Origin: Leifsonia soli
Lineage (GTDB): Bacteria > Actinomycetota > Actinomycetes > Actinomycetales > Microbacteriaceae
Reading direction: 5' to 3'
Length of the DNA stretch: 64,000 bases
Assembly (NCBI RefSeq): GCF_013408745.1
Contig: NZ_JACCBJ010000001.1
Coordinates: 3,038,001-3,102,000, forward strand
The position numbers were made by a program, and so were the translations under genes. This document shows, one piece after another, positions 17,915 to 25,900 of the stretch (positions are counted from its first letter, which is position 1; the number at the start of each line of letters is the position of its first letter). The notes under the pieces were generated by a model, which worked only from the letters and a program-made list of their open reading frames with translations, searched no databases and had not been told where the DNA came from.

Positions 17915-19177
17915 TCAGGCTCGCCCGCCGGGAAGGATGTCCGCGAGGTGGGCGCGCAGCTGGGCGGCGACGTCGACGCTCGCGTGGTCGTAGAGCCACT
18001 GGTACTGCAGGCCGTCCCACAGGGCGAGCAGCCACAGTGCTTCGTGCTCGGGGTCGCGGTGCGGGGGGAGGGCGCCGTCCTTCGCGGCGGCGCGGAGCAG
18101 GGTGGCGAAGCCGTCGAGGGCGACGGTGAAGCGGTGCTCGAAGTAGGCGTGGGCGTCGTGGCTGCGCGGTGTCGCCTCGGACGAGATGACCGCGTAGAGC
18201 TCGATCAGTCCCGGCTGCTCGGCCTCGTTGGCGGCGGCGCCGTCGGCGAAGCTGCGGAGCACGTCGGCCGCCGAGGCGCCGGGGTCCGTCGTGCCGCGGT
18301 CGTCGATGCGGCGGTCCCGCTCGCGCATGACCTCGTGCAGCAGGGCGTCCTTCGACGGGAAGTGGTGGTACAGCGCCGACTTCGAGACGCCGACGCGTGT
18401 GGCGATGTCGAGGAGGCTGGTGTCGCCGTAGCCCTCGCGCGCGAACAGGGCCGTCGCCCCGTCGACGATCTTCGCGCGGCGCTCCCGCCCGGTCCGGTAG
18501 CCGGCCTCCGGGCCGGAGGGTTCCTCCGCGATCGGGGGCAGCTTCGGTGCGGGCGGCGACGGTTCCGGCGCCGGGGGCGTGCCGGGCGGGGCCCAGCCGC
18601 GTGGATGCGCGATCAGCTCCTGATAGCGCTCCAGGGTGGCGGCGACGTCGACGCGGTCGGGAAGGTACTGCCGCAGCATCCGCAGACCGTCCCAGGCGGC
18701 GGTCAGTCGCAGCGCCTCGTCGTCGGCGGCGCGGTCGGCGGAGACGAGCCCGCGCCGGGCTCCCGCGGCGATGGCGTCCGCTCGGCCGGACCGGAGCTCG
18801 GCGGCGCGCTCGCGCATCCATGCATGGAGGGGATGGGAGGCGGCGGAGGCCTCGCCCGTCAATGCAGCGAAGAGCGGCACGAAGCCAGGGACCGCCTCCT
18901 GCCGCCGGGCGGCCGCGGCGAACGGCAGCGCGTCGAGGGGTGTGCTCGTCGCGGCGGACGCGACGTCGAGCCGTCGCGCGACCTGGCCGAGCAGCTCCTC
19001 CTTTCCGGCGAAGTGCTTCAGCAGCGCGGGGTGGGTGATGCCGGCCTCGGCGGCGATGTCGCGCAGTGAGACGAACCGGTAGCCGTTGCGGCAGAACAGC
19101 TCGGTGGCGGCGTCGAGGATCGCCTGACGGGTCGCCGCGGCGCGGGCGAACCGGGACCCATCGATCACCGACGTCAC
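17915..19177 (-). CDS. Double-headed TetR family regulator (two fused TetR units)
   Basis: About 420 residues, twice the usual TetR length. Unit 1 has AILDAATELFCRNGYRFVSL...IAAEAGITHPALLKHFAGKEEL near residues 16-65. Unit 2 has KIVDGATALFAREGYGDTSL...IATRVGVSKSALYHHFPSKDAL near 225-275. Each is followed by its own all-helical ligand region. A Pro-rich linker of about 25 residues (PAPEPSPPAPKLPP) joins them. GGGAGG sits 5 nt before GTG 19177, favoured over GTG 19183. It is divergent from an MFS transporter and GH3 glycosidase, its probable targets. Ligand unknown. Confidence 0.88.
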   Translation of the reverse strand: MTSVIDGSRFARAAATRQAILDAATELFCRNGYRFVSLRDIAAEAGITHPALLKHFAGKEELLGQVARRLDVASAATSTPLDALPFAAAARRQEAVPGFVPLFAALTGEASAASHPLHAWMRERAAELRSGRADAIAAGARRGLVSADRAADDEALRLTAAWDGLRMLRQYLPDRVDVAATLERYQELIAHPRGWAPPGTPPAPEPSPPAPKLPPIAEEPSGPEAGYRTGRERRAKIVDGATALFAREGYGDTSLLDIATRVGVSKSALYHHFPSKDALLHEVMRERDRRIDDRGTTDPGASAADVLRSFADGAAANEAEQPGLIELYAVISSEATPRSHDAHAYFEHRFTVALDGFATLLRAAAKDGALPPHRDPEHEALWLLALWDGLQYQWLYDHASVDVAAQLRAHLADILPGGRA

Positions 19178-19208
19178 GTGCACCTCCCCGACCTCATCAT
19201 CGTAGCCA

Positions 19209-19237
19209 GGTTACCGTAGCGTCGGATTTCAGTTACC
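19209..19237. promoter_or_regulatory. Candidate operator: two GTTACC repeats
   Basis: GGTTACC (19209-19215) and AGTTACC (19231-19237) lie on the same strand with starts 22 bp apart, two helical turns. They stand between the double TetR gene and the MFS gene. Direct repeats suit a protein with two DNA-binding heads. Confidence 0.4.
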
Positions 19238-19262
19238 ACATGGTCGCTTTTGTGTGTATGCT
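19233..19262 (+). promoter_or_regulatory. Promoter of the MFS-GH3 operon
   Basis: TTACCA (19233-19238) and TATGCT (19257-19262) are 18 bp apart. The second GTTACC repeat overlaps the -35, which would give repression. Confidence 0.45.
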
Positions 19263-19304
19263 GGCCGCCATCGTCAAAGCCGACGGTACGAAAGGACTCG
19301 AGAA

Positions 19305-20609
19305 ATGACAGAGCTGTCTCCCGCCGCGACAGCGGCGGCAACCGGGACCACCGGTATCAAGACGCCCGGCTCCACCCCGGCGCGCACACCCCGCGGCTAC
19401 ACGCCGGCGCTCTCGGCCGTGAACTTCGGCGTCCTCCTGGCGCTCCTCACCCCCGTGCTCGTGTCGATGGCCTTCAAGGTGCAGCACCTCAGCGCATCCA
19501 CCGAGGAGGCGACGGCCCAGCTCGGACTCATCCTCGGCGTCGGCGCCCTGTTCGCCCTGGTGGCGAACCCCCTCGCGGGGCGGCTCTCCGACCGCACCAC
19601 CTCCCGGTACGGGATGCGCCGCCCGTGGATCCTCGGCGGCAGCATCGTGGGTGTCGGCGCCTTCCTGCTGATCGGCGCGGCGAACTCCATCTGGGTCGTG
19701 CTCATCGGGTGGTGCCTCGTGCAGGCGTCGCTCAACGCCGTCCTGGCGGCCGCCAATGCGACCCTTCCCGACCAGGTGCCGACCGCCAGCCGCGGCAAGG
19801 TCTCCGGTCTGGTCGGCGTCACCACCCCTCTCGCGATCCTCGGCGGCAGCTTCCTGATCAACTTCATCGGCGACGACCTGCTGCGCTTCCTCATCCCCGG
19901 CCTCATCGCGCTCGTGCTCGCCGTGATCTTCGTGGCGGTTCTCAAGGACCGCCGCCTCGCCGAGAAGCCGAAGCAGCGCTTCACCGTCGGGCAGTTCTTC
20001 GGGTCGTTCGTCTTCAACCCGGTCAAGCACCGCGACTTCGGCTGGACGTGGCTGACCAAGTTCTTCGTCATGTTCGGCTACGCGGGCATCGCGACGTTCC
20101 TGCCGTTCTATCTGACCGAGAAGTTCCACCTCGACGAGCAGGGCGCCATCTCGACCATCCTGCTGGCGAACCTCGCATCCACCGTCGGCATGGTGATCTC
20201 CAGCCCTATCGGCGGCTACCTCTCGGACCGGCTCGGCAAGCGCCGCCCGTTCGTCGCGGCGGCGGGCGTCATCATGGTGGTCGGATTGGTGATCCTCGCC
20301 TTCGCACCGACCGTCGGGATCGTCATCCTGGCCCAGGCCGTGATCGGCCTGGGGGCCGGCTCGTTCTTCTCCGTCGACCTGGCCCTCGCCACCCAGGTGC
20401 TCCCGAGCCCGGATGACACGGCGAAGGACCTCGGTGTGCTGAACATCGCCAACGCCCTCCCGCAGTCGATCGCCCCCGCGATCGCGCCCGGGATCATCGC
20501 CCTCGGCTCCGCCACCGCGATCGGCGGCTACTCGGTGTGGTACCTCTTCGGCGCCGTCATCGCCCTGCTCGGCGCCGTGCTCGTCTACCGGATCAAGGGA
20601 GTGAAATGA
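19305..20609 (+). CDS. MFS sugar transporter (GPH/SLC45-like)
   Basis: 434 residues, twelve predicted membrane helices. The loop LSDRTTSRYGMRRPWIL is the classic MFS A-motif in the form seen in GPH and sucrose/maltose (SLC45-type) carriers; a second copy reads LSDRLGKRRPFV. It probably imports an oligosaccharide or glucoside. AAAGGA precedes the ATG. The stop overlaps the GH3 start by 4 bp, so uptake and hydrolysis are coupled. Confidence 0.88.
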   Translation: MTELSPAATAAATGTTGIKTPGSTPARTPRGYTPALSAVNFGVLLALLTPVLVSMAFKVQHLSASTEEATAQLGLILGVGALFALVANPLAGRLSDRTTSRYGMRRPWILGGSIVGVGAFLLIGAANSIWVVLIGWCLVQASLNAVLAAANATLPDQVPTASRGKVSGLVGVTTPLAILGGSFLINFIGDDLLRFLIPGLIALVLAVIFVAVLKDRRLAEKPKQRFTVGQFFGSFVFNPVKHRDFGWTWLTKFFVMFGYAGIATFLPFYLTEKFHLDEQGAISTILLANLASTVGMVISSPIGGYLSDRLGKRRPFVAAAGVIMVVGLVILAFAPTVGIVILAQAVIGLGAGSFFSVDLALATQVLPSPDDTAKDLGVLNIANALPQSIAPAIAPGIIALGSATAIGGYSVWYLFGAVIALLGAVLVYRIKGVK

Positions 20610-22399
20610 CCGACACCGTCACCGAAACCAGCGCCGCCGAGACCCCCGCGGGCCGGCCCTGGCTGGATGCGCAGCGTCCCGTCTCCGAGCGCGTGGAGCT
20701 GCTGCTCGCCGAGATGACCCTGGAAGAGAAGGCCGGGCTCTTCTTCCACACCATGATCGGGATGGGTCCGCTCGACGAGCCGAACCCGACGTTCTCCCTG
20801 CCCTCCGCGGTGGAGTACGTCGAGCGCAGGCACATGTCGCACTTCAACCTGCTGGGCGTCGCGCCGACGGGCCGGGAGATCGCGGAGTGGCACAACGCGC
20901 TGCAGCGTCTGGCCGCATCCACCCGGCTCGGCATCCCGGTGACCCTGTCGACGGACCCGCGGCACTCGTTCACCGACAACCCGGGGACAGCCATGCTCTC
21001 CGGACCATTCTCGCAGTGGCCAGAGCCGCTGGGGCTCGCGGCGATCCGCGACGAGGACACGGTCGAGCGGTTCGCGGACATCGCGCGACAGGAGTACCTG
21101 GCCGTCGGCCTCCGGGTGGCCCTGCACCCGCAGGTGGACCTCGCGACGGAACCGCGCTGGTCCCGCCAGGCCGCGACGTTCGGTGAGGACGCCGAGCTCA
21201 CCGCGCGCCTGGGCTCCGCGTACGTCCGCGGCTTCCAGGGCAGCTCGTTCGGTGCGGGATCCGTGTCGACGATGACCAAGCACTTCCCCGGAGGCGGGCC
21301 GCAGAAGGACGGGGAGGACCCGCACTTCGCCCACGGGCGCGAGCAGGTGTACCCGGGCGACGCCTTCGAGCTGCACCTCCGGCCGTTCGAGGCGCTGATC
21401 GAGGCCGGCACCCGCCAGATCATGCCGTACTACGGGATGCCGGTCGGCACGGCCTACGAGGAGGTCGGATTCGGTTTCAACCGATCCGTCATCACCGGGC
21501 TGCTCCGCGAGCGCCTCGGATTCGACGGACTCGTGTGCACCGACTGGGGGCTGATCACCGATGCCGAGATCTTCGGCCAGCCCTTCCCCGCGCGGGCCTG
21601 GGGAGTCGAGCACCTGACCCCGCGTGAGCGGATGAAGAAGATCCTCGACGCCGGCGCCGACCAGTTCGGCGGAGAGGCCTGCCCCGAGCTCCTGATCGAG
21701 CTGGTCGAGTCCGGCGATGTCCCGGAGTCGCGGATCGACGAGTCGGCGCGGCGCATCCTGCGCGAGAAGTTCGACCTGGGGCTGTTCGAGTCGAGCCTCG
21801 TCGACCCGGAGGCCGCCGACGCGATCGTCGGACGGGACGCCTTCCGTGCCGAGGGCGAGAGGGCGCAGCGCGCCTCCATCACCCTGCTGGTCAACGGTCG
21901 TGACGGCGAGCCGCTGCTCCCACTGCGCGGCCGTCCGCGTCTCTACGTGGAGGGCATCGATCCCGAACGCGTCGCGGCCTACGGCGACGTGGTCGCGACC
22001 CCCGACCAGGCGGATGCGATCGTCGTGCGCCTGCAGGCGCCGTTCGAGGAGCGACCGACGGTGTTCGAGAGCCTCTTCCACTCGGGCTCGCTGGAGTTCC
22101 CCGCCGAAGTCGTCGATCACGTGCGGGAGCTCGCCGGGCACGCGCCCACCATCGTGGACGTCTACGCCGACCGGCCCGCGATCCTCGAGCCGCTCGTCGG
22201 GTCGGCCACCGCGCTGACGGTCAACTGGGGCGCGAGCGCCGAGGCGCTGCTCGACGTGCTCACCGGACGGTTCTCCCCGCAGGGGTCGCTGCCGTTCGAC
22301 CTCCCGCGGTCGATGCCCGCCGTGGAGGAGTCGCGCCCCGACGTGCCGTTCGACACGGCCGATCCGCTGTTCCGGTTCGGCGACGGGCTGCGCTACTGA
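20606..22399 (+). CDS. Glycoside hydrolase family 3 (beta-glucosidase-like)
   Basis: 597 residues without a signal peptide, so cytoplasmic. The N-terminus ERVELLLAEMTLEEKAGL is typical of GH3. The substrate-binding KHFPGGG and the nucleophile region GFDGLVCTDWG (Asp in TDW) are intact. The C-terminal sandwich domain ends PLFRFGDGLRY, common to bacterial exo-beta-glucosidases. It should cut the sugar brought in by the coupled MFS carrier. The exact linkage is not readable from sequence. Confidence 0.9.
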   Translation: MTDTVTETSAAETPAGRPWLDAQRPVSERVELLLAEMTLEEKAGLFFHTMIGMGPLDEPNPTFSLPSAVEYVERRHMSHFNLLGVAPTGREIAEWHNALQRLAASTRLGIPVTLSTDPRHSFTDNPGTAMLSGPFSQWPEPLGLAAIRDEDTVERFADIARQEYLAVGLRVALHPQVDLATEPRWSRQAATFGEDAELTARLGSAYVRGFQGSSFGAGSVSTMTKHFPGGGPQKDGEDPHFAHGREQVYPGDAFELHLRPFEALIEAGTRQIMPYYGMPVGTAYEEVGFGFNRSVITGLLRERLGFDGLVCTDWGLITDAEIFGQPFPARAWGVEHLTPRERMKKILDAGADQFGGEACPELLIELVESGDVPESRIDESARRILREKFDLGLFESSLVDPEAADAIVGRDAFRAEGERAQRASITLLVNGRDGEPLLPLRGRPRLYVEGIDPERVAAYGDVVATPDQADAIVVRLQAPFEERPTVFESLFHSGSLEFPAEVVDHVRELAGHAPTIVDVYADRPAILEPLVGSATALTVNWGASAEALLDVLTGRFSPQGSLPFDLPRSMPAVEESRPDVPFDTADPLFRFGDGLRY

Positions 22400-22418
22400 C
22401 GGGCGGGGTTCCCGGAGG

Positions 22419-22991
22419 TCACCGGAGGGTCACCGAGTTGGCCTGGTCGTTCATACTGCCCAGCGACGACGCGTTGACGGCGTAGCCGTACGACGCTCCG
22501 GTGTATCCCGTCCCCTGCCACAGCTTGGTGCTGCACCCCGAGAAGCTCTTGAACGAGCTCACGCGGCCCGACCATCCCACGGAGCCCAGTGGGCCGAAGT
22601 ACCAGGTGGTGCTTCCGTTGCACGCACTCGAGTTGGTGATCTGGAAGAACGATCCGCCGTAGCCGGCGTCGTCGTAGAGCTGGCTCTGCACGAAGGTGGC
22701 GCGGACGCCCGCGGGCAGGAGCCGGTCCGCGGGCGCAGCGCCGGCCACCGCGTCCGGCTGGGCCGGAGGGGTGACGACCAGCAGGTGGGTCTGCTCCAGC
22801 ACGGCCCGGTTCAGGTCCTCGCCGGGATCGACGCACACCAGGGTGCGGGTGCCCAGATCGTAGGAGCACGACTGCGCGGCCGGCTCGGCGGCGGACGCGG
22901 GCCCGGCGGTGGCCGACATCCCCACCAGGAGCGCGGTCAGGGCCACGGCCGACGCCATCGATCGACGCGCCGGAACAGACGATCCCCTCAT
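22419..22991 (-). CDS. Secreted peptidase-inhibitor I36 / crystallin-like protein
   Basis: 190 residues with a signal peptide (basic MRGSSVPARRS, hydrophobic MASAVALTALLVGM, cleavage near ASA). The C-terminal half has the aromatic, glycine-rich pattern of I36/beta-gamma-crystallin modules (LYDDAGYGGSFF, TTWYFGPLGSVGWSGRVSSF, WQGTGYTG) and several cysteines. Some family members inhibit metalloproteases. The gene stands back to back with an ECF sigma gene that might control it. Start chosen at an ATG with a GA-rich ribosome site. Confidence 0.72.
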   Translation of the reverse strand: MRGSSVPARRSMASAVALTALLVGMSATAGPASAAEPAAQSCSYDLGTRTLVCVDPGEDLNRAVLEQTHLLVVTPPAQPDAVAGAAPADRLLPAGVRATFVQSQLYDDAGYGGSFFQITNSSACNGSTTWYFGPLGSVGWSGRVSSFKSFSGCSTKLWQGTGYTGASYGYAVNASSLGSMNDQANSVTLR

Positions 22992-23118
22992 CGATTCCCC
23001 CCTCGAGTGATCAGCACCCGGACCCCTGCCGGGCACGGCCATTCTGCCCCACCGATGTCGCGGCGACCGAATTCCGGATTCGCTGAGAGGATTCGGCGGG
23101 AGGACACATTTCCTGGGT

Positions 23119-23727
23119 ATGAGCGAGTTGGCCGAGCCGCAGCGTGCGGCGGATGCGGGGGAGGAGTCCGTTCCGACGGACCTCGACCTGCTCCGCCGGC
23201 TCGCCGACGGCAGCAAGGCCGCGCTCGCTGCCCTCTACGACCGGTACAGCCGTGTCGTCTACGCCTACACCGCCGCCCGCCTCGAACCCCGCGAGGATGT
23301 GGAGGAGATCAGCCAGGACGTCTTCGTCACCCTGTGGCGGAAGCGGGCGACGATCACCATCGCCGGCGAGTCGGCGCTTCCCTGGCTGCTCGTCACCAGC
23401 CGCAACCTGATCGCCAACCGCCGACGCTCTCTCCAGGTGGTGGAGAAGCGCCGCAGCGACAGCCCCGTCGACGGTTCGCTCGCCGACGTCCGCCCGGGGC
23501 CGGAGGAGCTCGCCGAACGCGGCCAGCTCCTCGCCTACGTCGATTCCGTGGTCGCCGCGCTCACCGAGCCCGACCGCACCGTGTTCGAGCTGTGCATCCG
23601 CGGCGATCACAGCTATGAGGAGGCTGCCCGCCAGGTGGGCCTGAGCGAGGGAGCCGTCCGCAACCGCCTCTCGCGGCTCCGCGGCCGCCTCCGGAACGAA
23701 CTCCGCACCCTCAGGGGGATGCCATGA
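23119..23727 (+). CDS. ECF RNA polymerase sigma factor
   Basis: 202 residues. Region 2 is RLADGSKAALAALYDRYSRVVYAYTAARL...DVEEISQDVFVTLWRKR, with the DVEEISQDVF core. Region 4 is ALTEPDRTVFELCIRGDHSYEEAARQVGLSEGAVRNRLSRLRGRL, a helix-turn-helix. There is no N-terminal sensor or SnoaL domain. The next gene overlaps by 4 bp and encodes a membrane protein, the usual anti-sigma arrangement. The target promoter is unknown; the divergent I36-like gene is a candidate. Confidence 0.92.
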   Translation: MSELAEPQRAADAGEESVPTDLDLLRRLADGSKAALAALYDRYSRVVYAYTAARLEPREDVEEISQDVFVTLWRKRATITIAGESALPWLLVTSRNLIANRRRSLQVVEKRRSDSPVDGSLADVRPGPEELAERGQLLAYVDSVVAALTEPDRTVFELCIRGDHSYEEAARQVGLSEGAVRNRLSRLRGRLRNELRTLRGMP

Positions 23728-24230
23728 CCGCTCACGAGCTCCTGCCCACCGACGAGCGGTTCGAGCAGATCAAGGCGAATCTGTTCGAGACCATCGCCGT
23801 CGACGACCGCCGCCGGACCCGGACGCACCGCATCATCGCCATCGGAGTGGCGGGGGCCATCGTCGCCGGAACGACCGCCGGGGCGATCGCCATCGCCCGC
23901 GCAGCCCAGGGTCAGGTCAACAACGTCACCGACTGCTACGCGGCCGCCGACCTCGGGTCCCGCCACGGCACGACCGTGATGGCGACGGCGGACCTCGACG
24001 AGAAGACGCCGAACGCCCTCGACCAGCGCATCCGCCTCGCAGAGGAGATGTGCGCGGCCACCTGGCGGATCGGCACGTTCTCACCGGAAGGGTCCTCCAG
24101 CACGGCGGACCTCCCGGTGCCCCACCTGGAGACCTGCCAGCTGCCCGACGGGCGACTGGCCGTGTTCCCCTCCGACCAGGCCCTCAGCGAGCTCTGCTCG
24201 CGGCTGGGCCTCACGATCCCGCACGAGTGA
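23724..24230 (+). CDS. Putative membrane anti-sigma factor
   Basis: 168 residues: a cytoplasmic N-terminus of about 37 residues, one membrane helix (IIAIGVAGAIVAGTTAGAIAIA), then an extracytoplasmic part with four cysteines (DCYAA, EEMCAA, LETCQL, ELCSRL) that could form disulfides. ATGA overlap with the sigma gene suggests a cognate anti-sigma. No zinc-binding HxxxCxxC motif is present, so sigma binding is inferred from position and topology only. Confidence 0.62.
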   Translation: MTAHELLPTDERFEQIKANLFETIAVDDRRRTRTHRIIAIGVAGAIVAGTTAGAIAIARAAQGQVNNVTDCYAAADLGSRHGTTVMATADLDEKTPNALDQRIRLAEEMCAATWRIGTFSPEGSSSTADLPVPHLETCQLPDGRLAVFPSDQALSELCSRLGLTIPHE

Positions 24231-24267
24231 TGAGAAGGGGTACTCCACGACGTGCGGGATAAGGGAC

Positions 24268-24313
24268 GGTGCCCGCCGCATCCGACGCCTGGGGGTAGGC
24301 GGCGGCGGGCACC
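24268..24313 (+). terminator. Hairpin between convergent genes
   Basis: GGTGCCCGCCGC (24268-24279) and GCGGCGGGCACC (24302-24313), a perfect 12-bp stem with a 22-nt loop, lies between the anti-sigma and PucR stops. It is weakly T-rich downstream. Confidence 0.6.
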
Positions 24314-24362
24314 TTCCGACCTCACCTCGCGGCGACGCGCGACCGCGACCCGTGAGGGCGAC

Positions 24363-25787
24363 TCACGCGTGCAGGGCGCGGAGGGCCAGCCACGCCGCCG
24401 TGCGGTCGTCCGCGTCGGCGAGCGAGAGCCCGAGCAGGGCCTCGATGCGATGGATGCGTGCCGTCAGGGTCTGCCGGTGCACCCCGAGGCGCTCCGCGGT
24501 CGCGCCCCACGCGCCGTTCTCGGCGAGGAAGACCCGCAGGGTCTCGGTCAGCTGTCCGTGGCGACCCGCGGCATCCCGTAACGGGTCGAGCAGCCGCGCG
24601 ATGCGCCGGGCGTCGTCGTCGTCGAGCCGGTCGAGGACGAGGGAGATGGTCGGGATGGCGCGGTAGCGCACGACGCGCCGCCCTTCGGCCCGCGCCGACT
24701 CGACCGCGTGCCGGGCTTCGGCGGCACTGCCGGCGAGAGCATCGGTCGGAGCCGGCGTTCCGACACCGAGGAACATCGCCGACGAGTACGCCTCCACCCG
24801 GGCGGCCACCGCATCCACATGGTCGTCGCGGAGGAACCCGGTCACCACGCCGTGGCTCTCGGTGTGGATGTGGGCGGCGCCCAGCTCGTCGAGCCAGTGC
24901 GATACCAGCCGCTCCACCTCGACGGAGGCCGACCGCGCGGTGAGCGCGAACGCGGTGAGCGAGCTCTCGTGCACGCCCCACTGGCGCAGCAGGGAGACGG
25001 CGGCGGGCCCGCCGGCGAGCAGCGCGTCGATCATGACCGCTCGCCCCAGGCGTTCGGTGCGCGTCGGATCGTCGGTCCGGAGCACCAGGTCGAGCAGCGC
25101 GGCCGCCTGCGATCCCAGCTCGCGGGCGCGGCTCGACGACTCCGTCCGCGGGCTGACGACCAGGCGGGCCGAGAGGTCTTCGCCGGAACCGACGGTGTGC
25201 ACCTGCAGCGCCCGATGCCGCACGCGCACCGGCCGGGAGAGCGCGACGGCCATCGCATCCTGCACGTGCAGACCGCCTGCTCCCGCGCTCGTGATGACCT
25301 GACCGTGCCGGTCGAGGAGCACCGCCCAGCCGTCGATGCGATGGGCGAGCTCGGCGACGACGCCGGAGACGCCTCCGCGCCGCGCGGCCAGGGTCAGCAC
25401 CTTCATGGCGCTCGTGACCGCCCGGTCCTCGGCGGCCTGGTCGACGGCCAGCAGCGCGGTGAGGGTGGGGACGAGCAGCGCGTCGGAGGCGGCCGTCGCC
25501 ACGATCGCCGTCGTGCCCGTCCGGGCAAGGGCGCGGAGGAGGGCCGGGTCGGCGCCGTGACTCACGAGGACGGCGCTGCGGAGGGCCTCGGCGCGCTCGT
25601 CGCCCGCGGTGAGGGCCGCCGCCGCCGCGCGGGCCGGAGCCACGACGAGCGTGGCGAACGCGGGATGGCCGACCACCGAGAAGTCGTCGAGCCCGACCAC
25701 CGCATCCACCCGCGTCCCCGCGTCGAGGCGCCCCTCGATCAACCGGCCCGGGAGGGAGCGGGCGACGGAGGCGATGTCGCGGCTCAT
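24363..25787 (-). CDS. PucR/CdaR-type transcription regulator
   Basis: 474 residues. The C-terminal PucR helix-turn-helix is LRVFLAENGAWGATAERLGVHRQTLTARIHRIEALLG. An N-terminal ligand region (PucR-like) and a GGDEF-like central fold precede it. These proteins usually activate catabolic genes, often next to them; here the divergent alcohol dehydrogenase and permease are the likely targets. The ATG at 25787 is preceded at exactly 6 nt by TACACT, so the message is probably leaderless. Confidence 0.85.
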   Translation of the reverse strand: MSRDIASVARSLPGRLIEGRLDAGTRVDAVVGLDDFSVVGHPAFATLVVAPARAAAAALTAGDERAEALRSAVLVSHGADPALLRALARTGTTAIVATAASDALLVPTLTALLAVDQAAEDRAVTSAMKVLTLAARRGGVSGVVAELAHRIDGWAVLLDRHGQVITSAGAGGLHVQDAMAVALSRPVRVRHRALQVHTVGSGEDLSARLVVSPRTESSSRARELGSQAAALLDLVLRTDDPTRTERLGRAVMIDALLAGGPAAVSLLRQWGVHESSLTAFALTARSASVEVERLVSHWLDELGAAHIHTESHGVVTGFLRDDHVDAVAARVEAYSSAMFLGVGTPAPTDALAGSAAEARHAVESARAEGRRVVRYRAIPTISLVLDRLDDDDARRIARLLDPLRDAAGRHGQLTETLRVFLAENGAWGATAERLGVHRQTLTARIHRIEALLGLSLADADDRTAAWLALRALHA

Positions 25788-25793
25788 GGCCTC

Positions 25794-25799
25794 AGTGTA
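25794..25799 (-). promoter_or_regulatory. -10 box of leaderless pucR-like gene
   Basis: TACACT on the minus strand, then GAGGCC, then ATG. Confidence 0.6.
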
Positions 25800-25824
25800 C
25801 GGAATGTCGAAGCAGCGCCGCGGT

Positions 25825-25841
25825 TCCACACTTTCTGTGGA
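25825..25841. promoter_or_regulatory. Candidate PucR-type binding site
   Basis: TCCACA-N5-TGTGGA is a perfect 6-bp dyad. It ends at the -35 of the adh promoter, which fits activation. Confidence 0.45.
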
Positions 25842-25870
25842 TGACACCGGCAGCCGGCGGTTCCTAGCAT
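25841..25870 (+). promoter_or_regulatory. Promoter of the alcohol dehydrogenase-permease unit
   Basis: ATGACA (25841-25846), 18 bp, TAGCAT (25865-25870). A ribosome site AAGGAG follows before ATG 25901. Confidence 0.5.
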
Positions 25871-25900
25871 CGAGCGAGACCCGCACACGAAGGAGTACCC

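Noticed and set aside
17842..17915. tRNA-Leu as a genomic island attachment site
   Set aside because: No integrase and no duplicated tRNA 3' end were seen downstream.
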